From a virus, in IMG/VR virus record IMGVR_UViG_3300042450_001601, positions 1-46,425 of that record: a stretch of DNA of 46,425 bases; one strand, 5' to 3'. Below the pieces are notes generated by a model. The model did not search any database, had not been told where the DNA came from, and saw nothing but the letters and a program-made list of their open reading frames with translations. The position numbers were made by a program, and so were the translations under genes. Shown in pieces: positions 7,409-15,732 of this stretch. The stretch's first letter is position 1, and every line of letters starts with the position of its first letter.

Positions 7409-8916
7409 TTACAATAATATATTCCACTCATAAAGATTCAGAATTTAATAAGAAATTTAAACAACATTTATTACAAACTGTTGGGGTTCCTAATCCTCAA
7501 ATATTAGAATACGAAAATCACAACCAATACTCATTATCTGAACTCTATAATTCAGGTATAACCGAATCAATATACGATATAATAGTTTGTTGTCATAATG
7601 ATATTAAACTTGAAAAAAACTGGGGAAAAAAACTATTAAAAGATTTTTCAGATAATGTTGATTATGGTATCATAGGTAAAGCTGGGTCCTGTTATTTTCC
7701 CGAATCAGGGGTTTATTGGGAAAGAATGACACAAACTATGGTTGGTCAAGTTTATCACCACCCAGAAGGGAATAAAAAATGGGTAAACAATTATTCAGCT
7801 AAATTACCGTATTTAATACCCGTAGTAACAATCGATGGACTTTTTATTTCTTTTGATAAAACAAAAATTAAACATGGGTTTGATGAAACAATCGGTCGTT
7901 TCCATTTTTACGATCATTTATTTTGTTTACCAAATTATTTAGATGGAGTTAAAATTGGCGTCACATCTTCATTCGAAATTACACACCAATCTGTTGGTCA
8001 ACCAAACCAAGAGTTTTGGGAAAGTAAGGATAAGTTTTTAGAAAAATGGGGGAAAAATTTACCATTAGATTTATTACCGACTAACGTATATGCTCCTGAA
8101 ATTAATGAAAAACCATTAAAAAACATTGGTAAAGTTGCGATAATAATACCGACTAAAGGTAAAGTTGAAATGTTATTTCAATGTATTGAATCTTTTTATG
8201 ATTATTGTAACCCCGAATTATTCCATATTTTTATTGCAGACACTGGATCGACCGATGATGAAAAAGACGATATAAAAACTCACATAACCTTACATAATAA
8301 TATTTCATTAATTGAATACGATTATTATAATTTCTCTAAGATAAACAACGATATGGTAAATAATCATGTTACCAAAGATTATGAATTCTTATTATTTTGT
8401 AATAACGATATTAAATTATTAAACAATGTTGTCTACGGAATGTTAAAAATTATGAAGGAAAACCCTAGGTCGGGAACTGTCGGTTGTCGATTACATTTTG
8501 GAGATAATACCATCCAACATGGTGGAGTGTTTGCCGGAGTTAATAAAACGGGTCAATTTGTTTTAACTCATAATAATTTAAAATCATATTATAATTTTCC
8601 CACATCATTTAAAAAGGTATTCGGAAATACTGGAGCACTTATGATGATCAGAAAAAAAGTTTTTGAGAAATGTGGGGGGTTCAATGAAAAATATACAACC
8701 TGTTTTGAGGATGTAGAATTAAATGCTCAATGTCGTTTATTAGGGTTTGAGAACTATTTTGACGGTAGTTTAGTATCTTATCATCTTGAGAGTCAATCTA
8801 GAGGTAAAGATGAGGATAATACGAAAGGAGAGTCGATTGATTATAGAGAAACATTATTACCGTTTATTTCTCAAAATTTCAATAGACTACGTGAACATAT
8901 TGTAAATATCAACTAA
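7405..8916 (+). CDS. Two-domain glycosyltransferase (GT2 C-terminal domain)
   Basis: A 503-residue protein. Residues 1-220 form a GT-A-like domain (MITIIYSTHKDSEFNKKF; YDIIVCCHNDIKLEKNW), similar in layout to the StrF-like glycosyltransferase group. Residues 240-480 form a second, classical GT2 domain (VAIIIPTKGKVEMLFQCIES; IADTGSTDDEKDD; FLLFCNNDIKLL; FGNTGALMMIRKKVFEKCGG; CFEDVELNAQCRLLGF, like rhamnosyltransferases). Two active sites on one chain would allow two sequential sugar additions. It ends the first glycosyltransferase run. Confidence 0.8.
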   Translation: MITIIYSTHKDSEFNKKFKQHLLQTVGVPNPQILEYENHNQYSLSELYNSGITESIYDIIVCCHNDIKLEKNWGKKLLKDFSDNVDYGIIGKAGSCYFPESGVYWERMTQTMVGQVYHHPEGNKKWVNNYSAKLPYLIPVVTIDGLFISFDKTKIKHGFDETIGRFHFYDHLFCLPNYLDGVKIGVTSSFEITHQSVGQPNQEFWESKDKFLEKWGKNLPLDLLPTNVYAPEINEKPLKNIGKVAIIIPTKGKVEMLFQCIESFYDYCNPELFHIFIADTGSTDDEKDDIKTHITLHNNISLIEYDYYNFSKINNDMVNNHVTKDYEFLLFCNNDIKLLNNVVYGMLKIMKENPRSGTVGCRLHFGDNTIQHGGVFAGVNKTGQFVLTHNNLKSYYNFPTSFKKVFGNTGALMMIRKKVFEKCGGFNEKYTTCFEDVELNAQCRLLGFENYFDGSLVSYHLESQSRGKDEDNTKGESIDYRETLLPFISQNFNRLREHIVNIN

Positions 8917-8973
8917 CAACACTGATTAGTTTACATTATAATAATTTGACATAAATTTTAATTAAAAAGTATT

Positions 8974-9708
8974 ATGATACAAAAAAACAAACCAAGTAAG
9001 AATCAACCTACTGATGAGTCAAAAAAGAATGTGAATAGGAAGGAGTTGATTATGGAAATTGTTAAGAAAAAAACTAAAGAGAAATTTTTAACTCTAAATC
9101 AAAAAAAATATTATGATACATTAATCTCAAGTGAAATAACCGTTTGTTCAGGCCCGGCGGGTGTTGGTAAAAGTTATATTACAATGAAAGCCGCTATTGA
9201 TTTAATTGCGGATCCATCATCACCTTATGAAAAAATTATTATTGTTAGACCCGCTGTTGAAGCTGAAGAAAAATTAGGTTCATTACCGGGGAATGTTGAG
9301 GAGAAATTGGATCCTTATATTTTCCCATCATACTATTTAATGAATAAAATTATCGGTAAAGAAGCTAGAGAAAAATTAAAAGAAATTGATGTTATTGAGG
9401 TTTTCGCTTTAGCTTATATGAGAGGTATGAATATCGATAATTCGATTCTTATTTTTGAGGAAGGTCAGAACTCATCACCAAGTCAAATGAAACTATTATT
9501 AACCCGAATAGGATTTAATAGTAAATTTTTTATTTCAGGGGATGTTGAACAATCTGATAAATATAAAAACAAAACCCAAAGTGGATTATGGGATGCAATT
9601 GAAAAATTTAGGGACGGTGGAGACATATCTGTTTTTGAATTTAAAGATAAGAATGATATTGTTAGAAATAAGTTGATAACTAAAATTTTAGAAAAATACG
9701 AAGAGTAA
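8974..9708 (+). CDS. phoH: PhoH-like ATPase
   Basis: A 244-residue P-loop protein with Walker A GPAGVGKS (residues 60-67), VRPAVEAEEKLGSLPGN (typical PhoH conserved block), Walker B SILIFEEGQNSSPSQMK and sensor ISGDVEQSDK. PhoH-like proteins are frequent in large and marine phages; their role is uncertain (RNA/nucleotide metabolism). The first ~40 residues are basic and poorly conserved; a second ATG at 9052 would remove 26 of them. It lies 57 bases after the glycosyltransferase stop and overlaps the start of the next gene by one base. Confidence 0.88.
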   Translation: MIQKNKPSKNQPTDESKKNVNRKELIMEIVKKKTKEKFLTLNQKKYYDTLISSEITVCSGPAGVGKSYITMKAAIDLIADPSSPYEKIIIVRPAVEAEEKLGSLPGNVEEKLDPYIFPSYYLMNKIIGKEAREKLKEIDVIEVFALAYMRGMNIDNSILIFEEGQNSSPSQMKLLLTRIGFNSKFFISGDVEQSDKYKNKTQSGLWDAIEKFRDGGDISVFEFKDKNDIVRNKLITKILEKYEE

Positions 9709-10310
9709 TGAGAATTGGAATTGAAATTAATGGTGTATTGAGAAATACAATCGGAAAGATTGAACAAACCTATCAAAAGTATATGATAGATAAAACAGAT
9801 GGTCTTGAAAATGAAGAATCGTTTGAATATGGTATGACATTACCTGTTGATAGTTTAACATTAAAAGATCATTTTAAATTCCAAAATGATGAAGAGTTAT
9901 TTTCATTTTTATATGAGGAATTCCCTATGGAAATTTTTGGTCATTCACAATCTTCCGAATATTCAACGTTTAACGATTTAAATGAAGTTTATATTAATTT
10001 ACGAGACAATCACGATTTAATGATAGTTTCGGATGAAATTGGTAAATCTAAACCCGCGTCTTTATTCTTCATATCTAAGTTTGGGTGTCAGTTAGAAAAA
10101 ATAAAATTTTACAGTAATTACACAATTAATTCTATGTGGAATGAAATTGACCTTTTACTTACGGCAAATCCTGCTTTATTATTAGATCATCCTTCAGATA
10201 AAATTATGATTAAATATGAAACTGAATATAATAAGGACATAAACGTTTCCCACTCAATAAAGTCACTTAAAGAGTTGGAAAATAAACTAAAAGATATAAC
10301 AAAATGTTAA
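9708..10310 (+). CDS. HAD-like protein with altered nucleophile motif
   Basis: A 200-residue protein starting MRIGIEINGVLRNTIGKI, which lines up with HAD motif I (DxDGVLrdt) but has Glu in place of the nucleophilic Asp. LMIVSDEIGKSKPASLFFIS resembles HAD motifs II/III, and LLTANPALLLDHPSDKIMI could be motif IV. A HAD without the nucleophilic Asp would be weak or inactive as a phosphatase, so a binding role is possible. It is coupled to phoH by a one-base overlap and to the next gene by a 7-base overlap. Confidence 0.5.
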   Translation: MRIGIEINGVLRNTIGKIEQTYQKYMIDKTDGLENEESFEYGMTLPVDSLTLKDHFKFQNDEELFSFLYEEFPMEIFGHSQSSEYSTFNDLNEVYINLRDNHDLMIVSDEIGKSKPASLFFISKFGCQLEKIKFYSNYTINSMWNEIDLLLTANPALLLDHPSDKIMIKYETEYNKDINVSHSIKSLKELENKLKDITKC

Positions 10311-10573
10311 AAATACTCGGAGAACATTATTACTTAGATTTAGATAAAATCGAAGAATTTACAAATGTACCACCCCCCGAAGACTTTAGTGGTATTTCGG
10401 AAAACCATATAAGTGTTGTTAAATACGATATGGTTAAAATGCTTGTTGAGATTTTAATGACTGAAGATAGTCAGATTGACGAGACATTAGGAATGAGAAG
10501 TACTGAAGTGTCAATACCATTTAAACTATCCTTTAATAGCTTACTAAATAAAAAATTAATAAACAAATACTAA
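10304..10573 (+). CDS. Small hypothetical protein
   Basis: An 89-residue soluble protein with a Pro cluster (NVPPPEDFSG) and a helix KYDMVKMLVEILM. No family is recognised. It is embedded between the HAD-like gene and a glycosyltransferase, with overlap on one side and a 4-base gap on the other, so it is probably a real operon member. Confidence 0.5.
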   Translation: MLKILGEHYYLDLDKIEEFTNVPPPEDFSGISENHISVVKYDMVKMLVEILMTEDSQIDETLGMRSTEVSIPFKLSFNSLLNKKLINKY

Positions 10574-10577
10574 TAAT

Positions 10578-11636
10578 ATGACTCAAGAACAAATTACGAA
10601 AGTTGAAAAATCAATTCAAAATTTAAAAGATAAAAATTCTAAAATTTTTCTTTTAGTTCAAGATACTAAAGGTCACGCTAAAGCGTCAATCGCTTATAGT
10701 TACCGTTTAGGAATAACCTTATCAAAACAAGGGTATAATTTAATTATCTTACATGAGAAATCAGATTATACAGGAGTTTCGGAATGGTTAGGTTCCGAAT
10801 ATATGGAATTACCTCATCAATCAATTGAAGGTCAGAATTTAGAAGTTTCTCCTGAAGATTTCATTATTATACCTGAACTTTATGGATTCGTTATGAGTCA
10901 AATAACAAAATTACCTTGTGGTAAAATTGTGTTATGTCAATCATATGACCATATGTTAGAAACATTACAACCAGGTCAAACTTGGTCTCAATTAGGGTTT
11001 CACAAATGTATTACAACATCTGAATTCCAAAAAGAATACATCTCAAACGTTATGAGAGGGGTTTCTATTGATATCATACCTCCATATATTTCTGAGGATT
11101 TCAAAGCTCAGACATTACCGCCAAAACCAATGATTGCGATTCACTCTAGAGAACAAAGAGACACAGCAAACATCATTAAAAATTTCTACATTAAATTCCC
11201 ACAATATAGATGGATCACATTTAGAGACATGAGAGGGATTACAGAAAAAGAATTCTCAAACGCATTACAAGACTGTTTTCTTTCAGTATGGGTTGATGAA
11301 ACAAGTTCTTTTGGAACATTCCCACTTGAATCAATGAAGTCAAATGTCCCAGTATTAGGGTTAGTTCCTAATCTTGTTCCAACATGGATGAATGAGGATA
11401 ATGGTCTTTGGATTAATAATAAAAATCAAATTGTTGACTTTATCGCAGATTTCTTACAAAATTGGTTAGAAGATAATGTTAATGAAAAAATATACGAATC
11501 TATGTCACTAACATCTAGTGAAACGATTAGTAAATCTGATTTCGAAGAAAAAGTAATTACACTTTTTGACGGATTCCTTCAAACAAGATTAAACTCATTT
11601 GAAGAACAATTAAATAAACTAGAACCAGCAGAATAA
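10578..11636 (+). CDS. GT-B-like glycosyltransferase
   Basis: A 352-residue protein of GT-B shape: N-terminal Rossmann domain (SKIFLLVQDTKGHAKASIAY, then IVLCQSYDHMLETL), linker, and C-terminal domain starting KPMIAIHSREQRDTANII. The last part contains SFGTFPLESMKSNVPVLGL, the analogue of the GT4 donor-binding 'E..a.G.Pvv' element, where Gly is replaced by Ser-Asn. It is one of two GT-B proteins in the window and is followed 21 bases later by a GT2 gene. Confidence 0.7.
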   Translation: MTQEQITKVEKSIQNLKDKNSKIFLLVQDTKGHAKASIAYSYRLGITLSKQGYNLIILHEKSDYTGVSEWLGSEYMELPHQSIEGQNLEVSPEDFIIIPELYGFVMSQITKLPCGKIVLCQSYDHMLETLQPGQTWSQLGFHKCITTSEFQKEYISNVMRGVSIDIIPPYISEDFKAQTLPPKPMIAIHSREQRDTANIIKNFYIKFPQYRWITFRDMRGITEKEFSNALQDCFLSVWVDETSSFGTFPLESMKSNVPVLGLVPNLVPTWMNEDNGLWINNKNQIVDFIADFLQNWLEDNVNEKIYESMSLTSSETISKSDFEEKVITLFDGFLQTRLNSFEEQLNKLEPAE

Positions 11637-11657
11637 AAAACAAAAAAATCACATACT

Positions 11658-12461
11658 ATGGAAAAATTTGATGTATCAGTAATATTACCAATTAAATCAT
11701 CTAAAACAAACGGATTTGCGGAATATTTCGAAAAAGCAATCACCTCTCTTAAAAATCAAACAAAAACAATCAAAGAATTAATTATTGTTCATACAGATGA
11801 AACATCTTTAGTTGAGTTTTTAAATGATTTTGATTTTGGGGATTTAAGTGTTAATAAAATCGTATGGACAAAAGAACCTAATTTCTCGGAGCAAGTGAAT
11901 TATGGTGTTAGATCATCAGAATCTAAATGGGTTTCATTATTTGAATTTGATGATGAATACTCTAACATTTGGTTTAAAAATGTGGAAAAATATTCAATCT
12001 CTTATCCTGAAGTTGACGCTTTCTTACCTATCGTTATCGACACAGATGAAAAAGGTCAATTTGCTGGATTCACTAACGAAGCAACTTTTGCTTTAAATAT
12101 TGCTGAGGAAATGGGGGTCTTAAGTAATGATACTCTCCAAACATACCAAAATTTCCAAATTTCAGGAATGGTAATTAAAAAATCATCATTTGTTGATTAC
12201 GGATTATTAAAACCATCTTTTAGATTAACATTTGGTTATGAATTCTTTTTAAGAATGACTCATAATTCAGTTAAAGTTATGTCAATTCCTAAGATTGGAT
12301 ATAAACACATCAATTTACGTGAGGGGTCTATATTTTGGAACTATAAGAATGGTAATGATATATTAACTGACGATGAAGTTAGATTTTGGGTTGAATCAGC
12401 AAAAAAAGAATATTTCTTTATTAATGACAGATCAATAAATTATGAACCACAGTCAGTTTAA
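11658..12461 (+). CDS. GT2-like glycosyltransferase
   Basis: A 267-residue protein with a GT2 opening (FDVSVILPIKSSKTNGFAEY), TIKELIIVHTDETS in place of the usual D-G-S strand, and SKWVSLFEFDDEYSNIWF, a DD motif in the position of the metal-binding DxD. RLTFGYEFFLRMTHNSVKV resembles the acceptor-side ED region. Divergence at the DxD makes activity less certain. Its stop overlaps the ATG of the sigma factor gene by one base. Confidence 0.65.
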   Translation: MEKFDVSVILPIKSSKTNGFAEYFEKAITSLKNQTKTIKELIIVHTDETSLVEFLNDFDFGDLSVNKIVWTKEPNFSEQVNYGVRSSESKWVSLFEFDDEYSNIWFKNVEKYSISYPEVDAFLPIVIDTDEKGQFAGFTNEATFALNIAEEMGVLSNDTLQTYQNFQISGMVIKKSSFVDYGLLKPSFRLTFGYEFFLRMTHNSVKVMSIPKIGYKHINLREGSIFWNYKNGNDILTDDEVRFWVESAKKEYFFINDRSINYEPQSV

Positions 12462-13210
12462 TGAGCGAAATTACAATTTCACCAGACACAACCGATGGTG
12501 AATTAAAAAAGAAAGGTAGGAAACCAAAACAAGCTAACTATTTTGATGTTCGAGAAGAATTGGCTGTGGTGAGATTCCTATCAACGGATTCGTCGGATGA
12601 AAAAAATAAGATATATAATGAGTTTTTAAGAGAACCATTAGATAAGATGATTTCCTCAATTATTAGAAGGTATAAATTGTATCGTAAAGATATGGATTTC
12701 ATTGATATCCACACCGACACACATTCTTTTCTAATGACAAAGATTGATAAATTTAAACCAGCTAAAGAAAAAAAGGCTTATTCATATTTTGGAACCATTT
12801 GTAAGAACTATCTAATGGGTCAAATTATTAAAGATCAAAAAGAGACCAACCGAAAAATATCATATGAGGACATATCATCAAGTATTGAGAATAGTCCTCA
12901 ATTTTCGTATCAAATTGATGGTGATAGTGTTGATTCACAACAAGTTATTAAAAACTTCTTAATGGAGTTAGAAAAATTCTTAAATGAAGAAAATTTAAAT
13001 GAAAACGAAATTAAACTGGGTCATGCATTGTATGATTTGTTTAATGATTATGAAAATATTTTTATCGGAACATCAAATAATAAATTTAATAAAAATATAA
13101 TACTTTTATCGTTAAGAGAAATGACGAACTTATCAACAAAAGAAATACGTAGTTCTATGAAAAAATATAGAATAATCTATGTTAATCTTGTTGAAAAAAT
13201 GTCTAAATAA
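12461..13210 (+). CDS. 55: T4 gp55-like late-transcription sigma factor
   Basis: A 249-residue protein related to T4 gp55 and minimal sigma70-family factors. The hallmark is KIDKFKPAKEKKAYSYFGTI followed by CKNYLMGQIIKDQKETNRKI, the region-2-like core that binds the polymerase clamp and the -10 DNA. The N-terminus is a basic tail (KKKGRKPKQAN). The C-terminal half (LSLREMTNLSTKEIRSSM) has a helix-turn-helix look. It would direct host RNA polymerase to late promoters, here probably the TATTTAT box. It is longer than T4 gp55 (185 residues). Confidence 0.8.
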   Translation: MSEITISPDTTDGELKKKGRKPKQANYFDVREELAVVRFLSTDSSDEKNKIYNEFLREPLDKMISSIIRRYKLYRKDMDFIDIHTDTHSFLMTKIDKFKPAKEKKAYSYFGTICKNYLMGQIIKDQKETNRKISYEDISSSIENSPQFSYQIDGDSVDSQQVIKNFLMELEKFLNEENLNENEIKLGHALYDLFNDYENIFIGTSNNKFNKNIILLSLREMTNLSTKEIRSSMKKYRIIYVNLVEKMSK

Positions 13211-13224
13211 AAAAAAAGGTTAAA

Positions 13225-13231
13225 TATTTAT
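13225..13231 (+). promoter_or_regulatory. TATTTAT box opening the baseplate operon
   Basis: The motif ends 4 bases before ATG 13236 and sits directly after the sigma factor gene, where the gene content changes from accessory to virion genes. Confidence 0.55.
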
Positions 13232-13235
13232 TGTA

Positions 13236-13607
13236 ATGGGAAGACCAAAAAAAAAAGAGATTAACTTAACGAAAGAATCTATTCTTTCTTTATTACAAGA
13301 AATCTACAATGAACTTGTGGAACAACGAAATACTGCTATTAGAATACAAAACAAAATGTTAGCAATGATGAAGGAACCTGAGGATATGACTCTCATTGGT
13401 CCTGTTATTGAAAAACAACAAAAAATAATCAACGATTGTGTTGAAAAGAAATTATCCTTGTCCAAATTACAATCATCAATTTGGGAAAAATCAAGTTCAT
13501 CCACTGAATCCTTTTCTATTGCGGATTTAGATATGGATGACGATGTTATTCAAAATTTAATTGAGAAGGATATTGCTAAAGACGATACATATAAAATGAA
13601 AAAATAA
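13236..13607 (+). CDS. Hypothetical coiled-coil protein
   Basis: A 123-residue, highly charged, mostly helical protein. It has an AT-hook-like N-terminus (MGRPKKKE), a long helix (ILSLLQEIYNELVEQRNTAI) and an acidic C-terminus (SIADLDMDDDVIQNLIEKDI). It is the first gene of the baseplate operon and is followed 2 bases later by the 631-residue protein. It could be a late-transcription partner of the sigma factor (T4 gp33 is similar in size) or a baseplate assembly factor. Neither is supported by a motif. Confidence 0.55.
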   Translation: MGRPKKKEINLTKESILSLLQEIYNELVEQRNTAIRIQNKMLAMMKEPEDMTLIGPVIEKQQKIINDCVEKKLSLSKLQSSIWEKSSSSTESFSIADLDMDDDVIQNLIEKDIAKDDTYKMKK

Positions 13608-13609
13608 TT

Positions 13610-15505
13610 ATGGCATCATTAGACCTTAGTTCCGATTACGAGGAGATACAAAAGAAGATTTCCGCAACTAAAACGTATTCCGAGTTAAAAAAACAATACG
13701 CTGAGACAAAAAAGAAAAATGGTGAGACCTTTGAAAAAAAGAAGTCTGACGTTACCACTAGGCTTGATGAAGCCAAAAAAGAAGCAAAACGTTATCAAAA
13801 ACAAATTAAAACTCAATTCGAAGAATTATTAGATTTAACTAAATTAACTGGTGGTAAGGGTAACACAACCAAATATGTTAAGAAATTGTTATTACAATCC
13901 TTAAAAAATATTGAACCAAAATTATTTGAAATTTTAACCGAAGAGTCTTTAAATGCTGTCGGTTGTGATCAACAACAGACATTTAATAGTCAAACCCTTT
14001 ATATTAAAGTGTCATCTATTGATATCGGAAACCTTCTAAAAGTAGATCCGACTAATAATCTTGGTAAAGTATTATATGAAAAAGACCTAATATTGATTCA
14101 ACAATACCCTTTTTCTTTAAATAAGGAATTATTCAGACGTATTGAAAGTGGTCAACCTTATTCGGTTGATAATGGTCAGTTATATATAGGACAATCTGGT
14201 CAAGATCTTTTTGATATACAATTTGTTGAAACAGACAGTTTAGGTCAAACAGGGCCTTGGTATAAAGTAACATTACCTAATAGATTTAATAACGTTAATA
14301 AAGTTGGTGAATTTATGGTTGACTATTATAAAACAATTAAAATTGTTGATTATCACAATATAATGTCTTCAATAATGAATGCGTTATCAGGAGCAATATC
14401 TATACAAGCAAATATCGGTCAGTCACAAGCCGGTGATGAATCAAAATTCGAAATAATAATACGAAGAATTTTGGGTCTTTGTTTTGATAATAAAGCCGAA
14501 ATTGATGTTAGTGGTATCGCTAAAGTTTCTGAATTAGACGGTGTTGACGACTCATTCTTTGAATTTACCGAAATTGACTTGAGAAATATTGATTTAAAGG
14601 TTAATAATATTAAAAATGGTGTTGTTGAATATGAAAATTGTGATAACATTAAATTACCTGTAGATTCTTTATCAGTTTTAAATTCATTAAACAATTTGTT
14701 ACATATTCCTGATGGTGACTTGGTGGATGCCGCAGACAAATTAACTAAATCATTAATAGATAATCCTGAATGGACTGGATTAAACATAAATGTGGAAGCC
14801 GCTATTGACACAAACTTCATTAAATTACTAACTCAAGGGTTGATTTCGTCAATTTTAACCCCAAAAATATTACTACCAATTTTTACCATGTTACAATCCT
14901 TAGGTCAAAGTTATAACATTAACTCTTACATGGATTTTGTTAAAGCCTTTAAAAGTTACGTTATTAACTTAACATCGAGAATTGGGTCATTATTTGTATT
15001 TGAATTATTTCAATTAATTAAAAAAGACATTAAAAACTTAATAAAACCTGTCATTGTTGATATTAATCTTGAAAAAAAACATAAACAAATTGTTATGATT
15101 ATGAAATTAGTTTCATTATTATTAATTGTTGGTAAATTAATCATGGATTGGAAAAAATGTAAAAGTATTGTTGATGAGTTATTAGCATTGTTAAAAATTG
15201 CAACCACTAAACCAAGCGTTGGTGGAATACCCCTTCCATTATTATTAGCCGCAGAATTACTAGACGGATATTCAGAATCAAGAGCGTTTCTTGGAACCAT
15301 TGAAGAAATGCAGAAATTGGGGATTCCAACAGGAGCTATGCCGGATGGTAGTCCTAATTTAGATCTTTTAAGTAAATTTGCTCAAATGAGATCTATGGCT
15401 AATGAAGATGCGGAAAATGGTAAATTAACAGTCGGAATACCACAATTAGCAATGTTACCTTCAGGTTTCACGATGCCAAGAAAAGCGGGTGGTAAAAAAT
15501 TATAA
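13610..15505 (+). CDS. Large virion protein, probably baseplate/tail
   Basis: A 631-residue protein. The first ~90 residues form a charged coiled coil (KKSDVTTRLDEAKKEAKRYQ). The middle is beta-rich. Residues ~410-540 carry hydrophobic helices, including KQIVMIMKLVSLLLIVGKLI, which could be a membrane-interacting segment. The C-terminus is Gly/Pro/Leu-rich (GGIPLPLLLAAELLDGYSES; GIPQLAMLPSGFTMPRKAGG). It lies immediately upstream of the gp5-like gene in one operon, which suggests a baseplate or tail-tip component. I do not recognise a named family. Confidence 0.6.
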   Translation: MASLDLSSDYEEIQKKISATKTYSELKKQYAETKKKNGETFEKKKSDVTTRLDEAKKEAKRYQKQIKTQFEELLDLTKLTGGKGNTTKYVKKLLLQSLKNIEPKLFEILTEESLNAVGCDQQQTFNSQTLYIKVSSIDIGNLLKVDPTNNLGKVLYEKDLILIQQYPFSLNKELFRRIESGQPYSVDNGQLYIGQSGQDLFDIQFVETDSLGQTGPWYKVTLPNRFNNVNKVGEFMVDYYKTIKIVDYHNIMSSIMNALSGAISIQANIGQSQAGDESKFEIIIRRILGLCFDNKAEIDVSGIAKVSELDGVDDSFFEFTEIDLRNIDLKVNNIKNGVVEYENCDNIKLPVDSLSVLNSLNNLLHIPDGDLVDAADKLTKSLIDNPEWTGLNINVEAAIDTNFIKLLTQGLISSILTPKILLPIFTMLQSLGQSYNINSYMDFVKAFKSYVINLTSRIGSLFVFELFQLIKKDIKNLIKPVIVDINLEKKHKQIVMIMKLVSLLLIVGKLIMDWKKCKSIVDELLALLKIATTKPSVGGIPLPLLLAAELLDGYSESRAFLGTIEEMQKLGIPTGAMPDGSPNLDLLSKFAQMRSMANEDAENGKLTVGIPQLAMLPSGFTMPRKAGGKKL

Positions 15506-15507
15506 TT

Positions 15508-15732
15508 ATGGTAAAAAATAACACAACTGAAAAAGCTTTAAATATTATTAAAGATTATAAATCACATTCAAATAAAGATTTAATCTTTGTTATGGACATT
15601 ATTGAAAAAGATTTTAATGTTACTAAAGAATCGTTACTTAAGTTAACCCATCATTTAGATAAGTTAGAATTGACTTATGATACAATACTAAAAGAATTAG
15701 AATCAAGAACAAAACATGTCGGTAATAAATAG
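15508..15732 (+). CDS. Small hypothetical helical protein
   Basis: A 74-residue helical protein (EKALNIIKDYKSHSNKDLIF, ESLLKLTHHLDKLELTYDTI). It is placed 2 bases after the 631-residue gene and overlaps the start of the gp5-like gene by 17 bases. The conserved operon position suggests a small baseplate chaperone or linker, without direct evidence. Confidence 0.5.
   Translation: MVKNNTTEKALNIIKDYKSHSNKDLIFVMDIIEKDFNVTKESLLKLTHHLDKLELTYDTILKELESRTKHVGNK

Noticed and set aside
14419-14820. 133-codon minus-strand open frame
   Set aside because: It is antisense to the 631-residue virion gene, without a box, ribosome-binding site or recognisable sequence, and against the direction of the operon.
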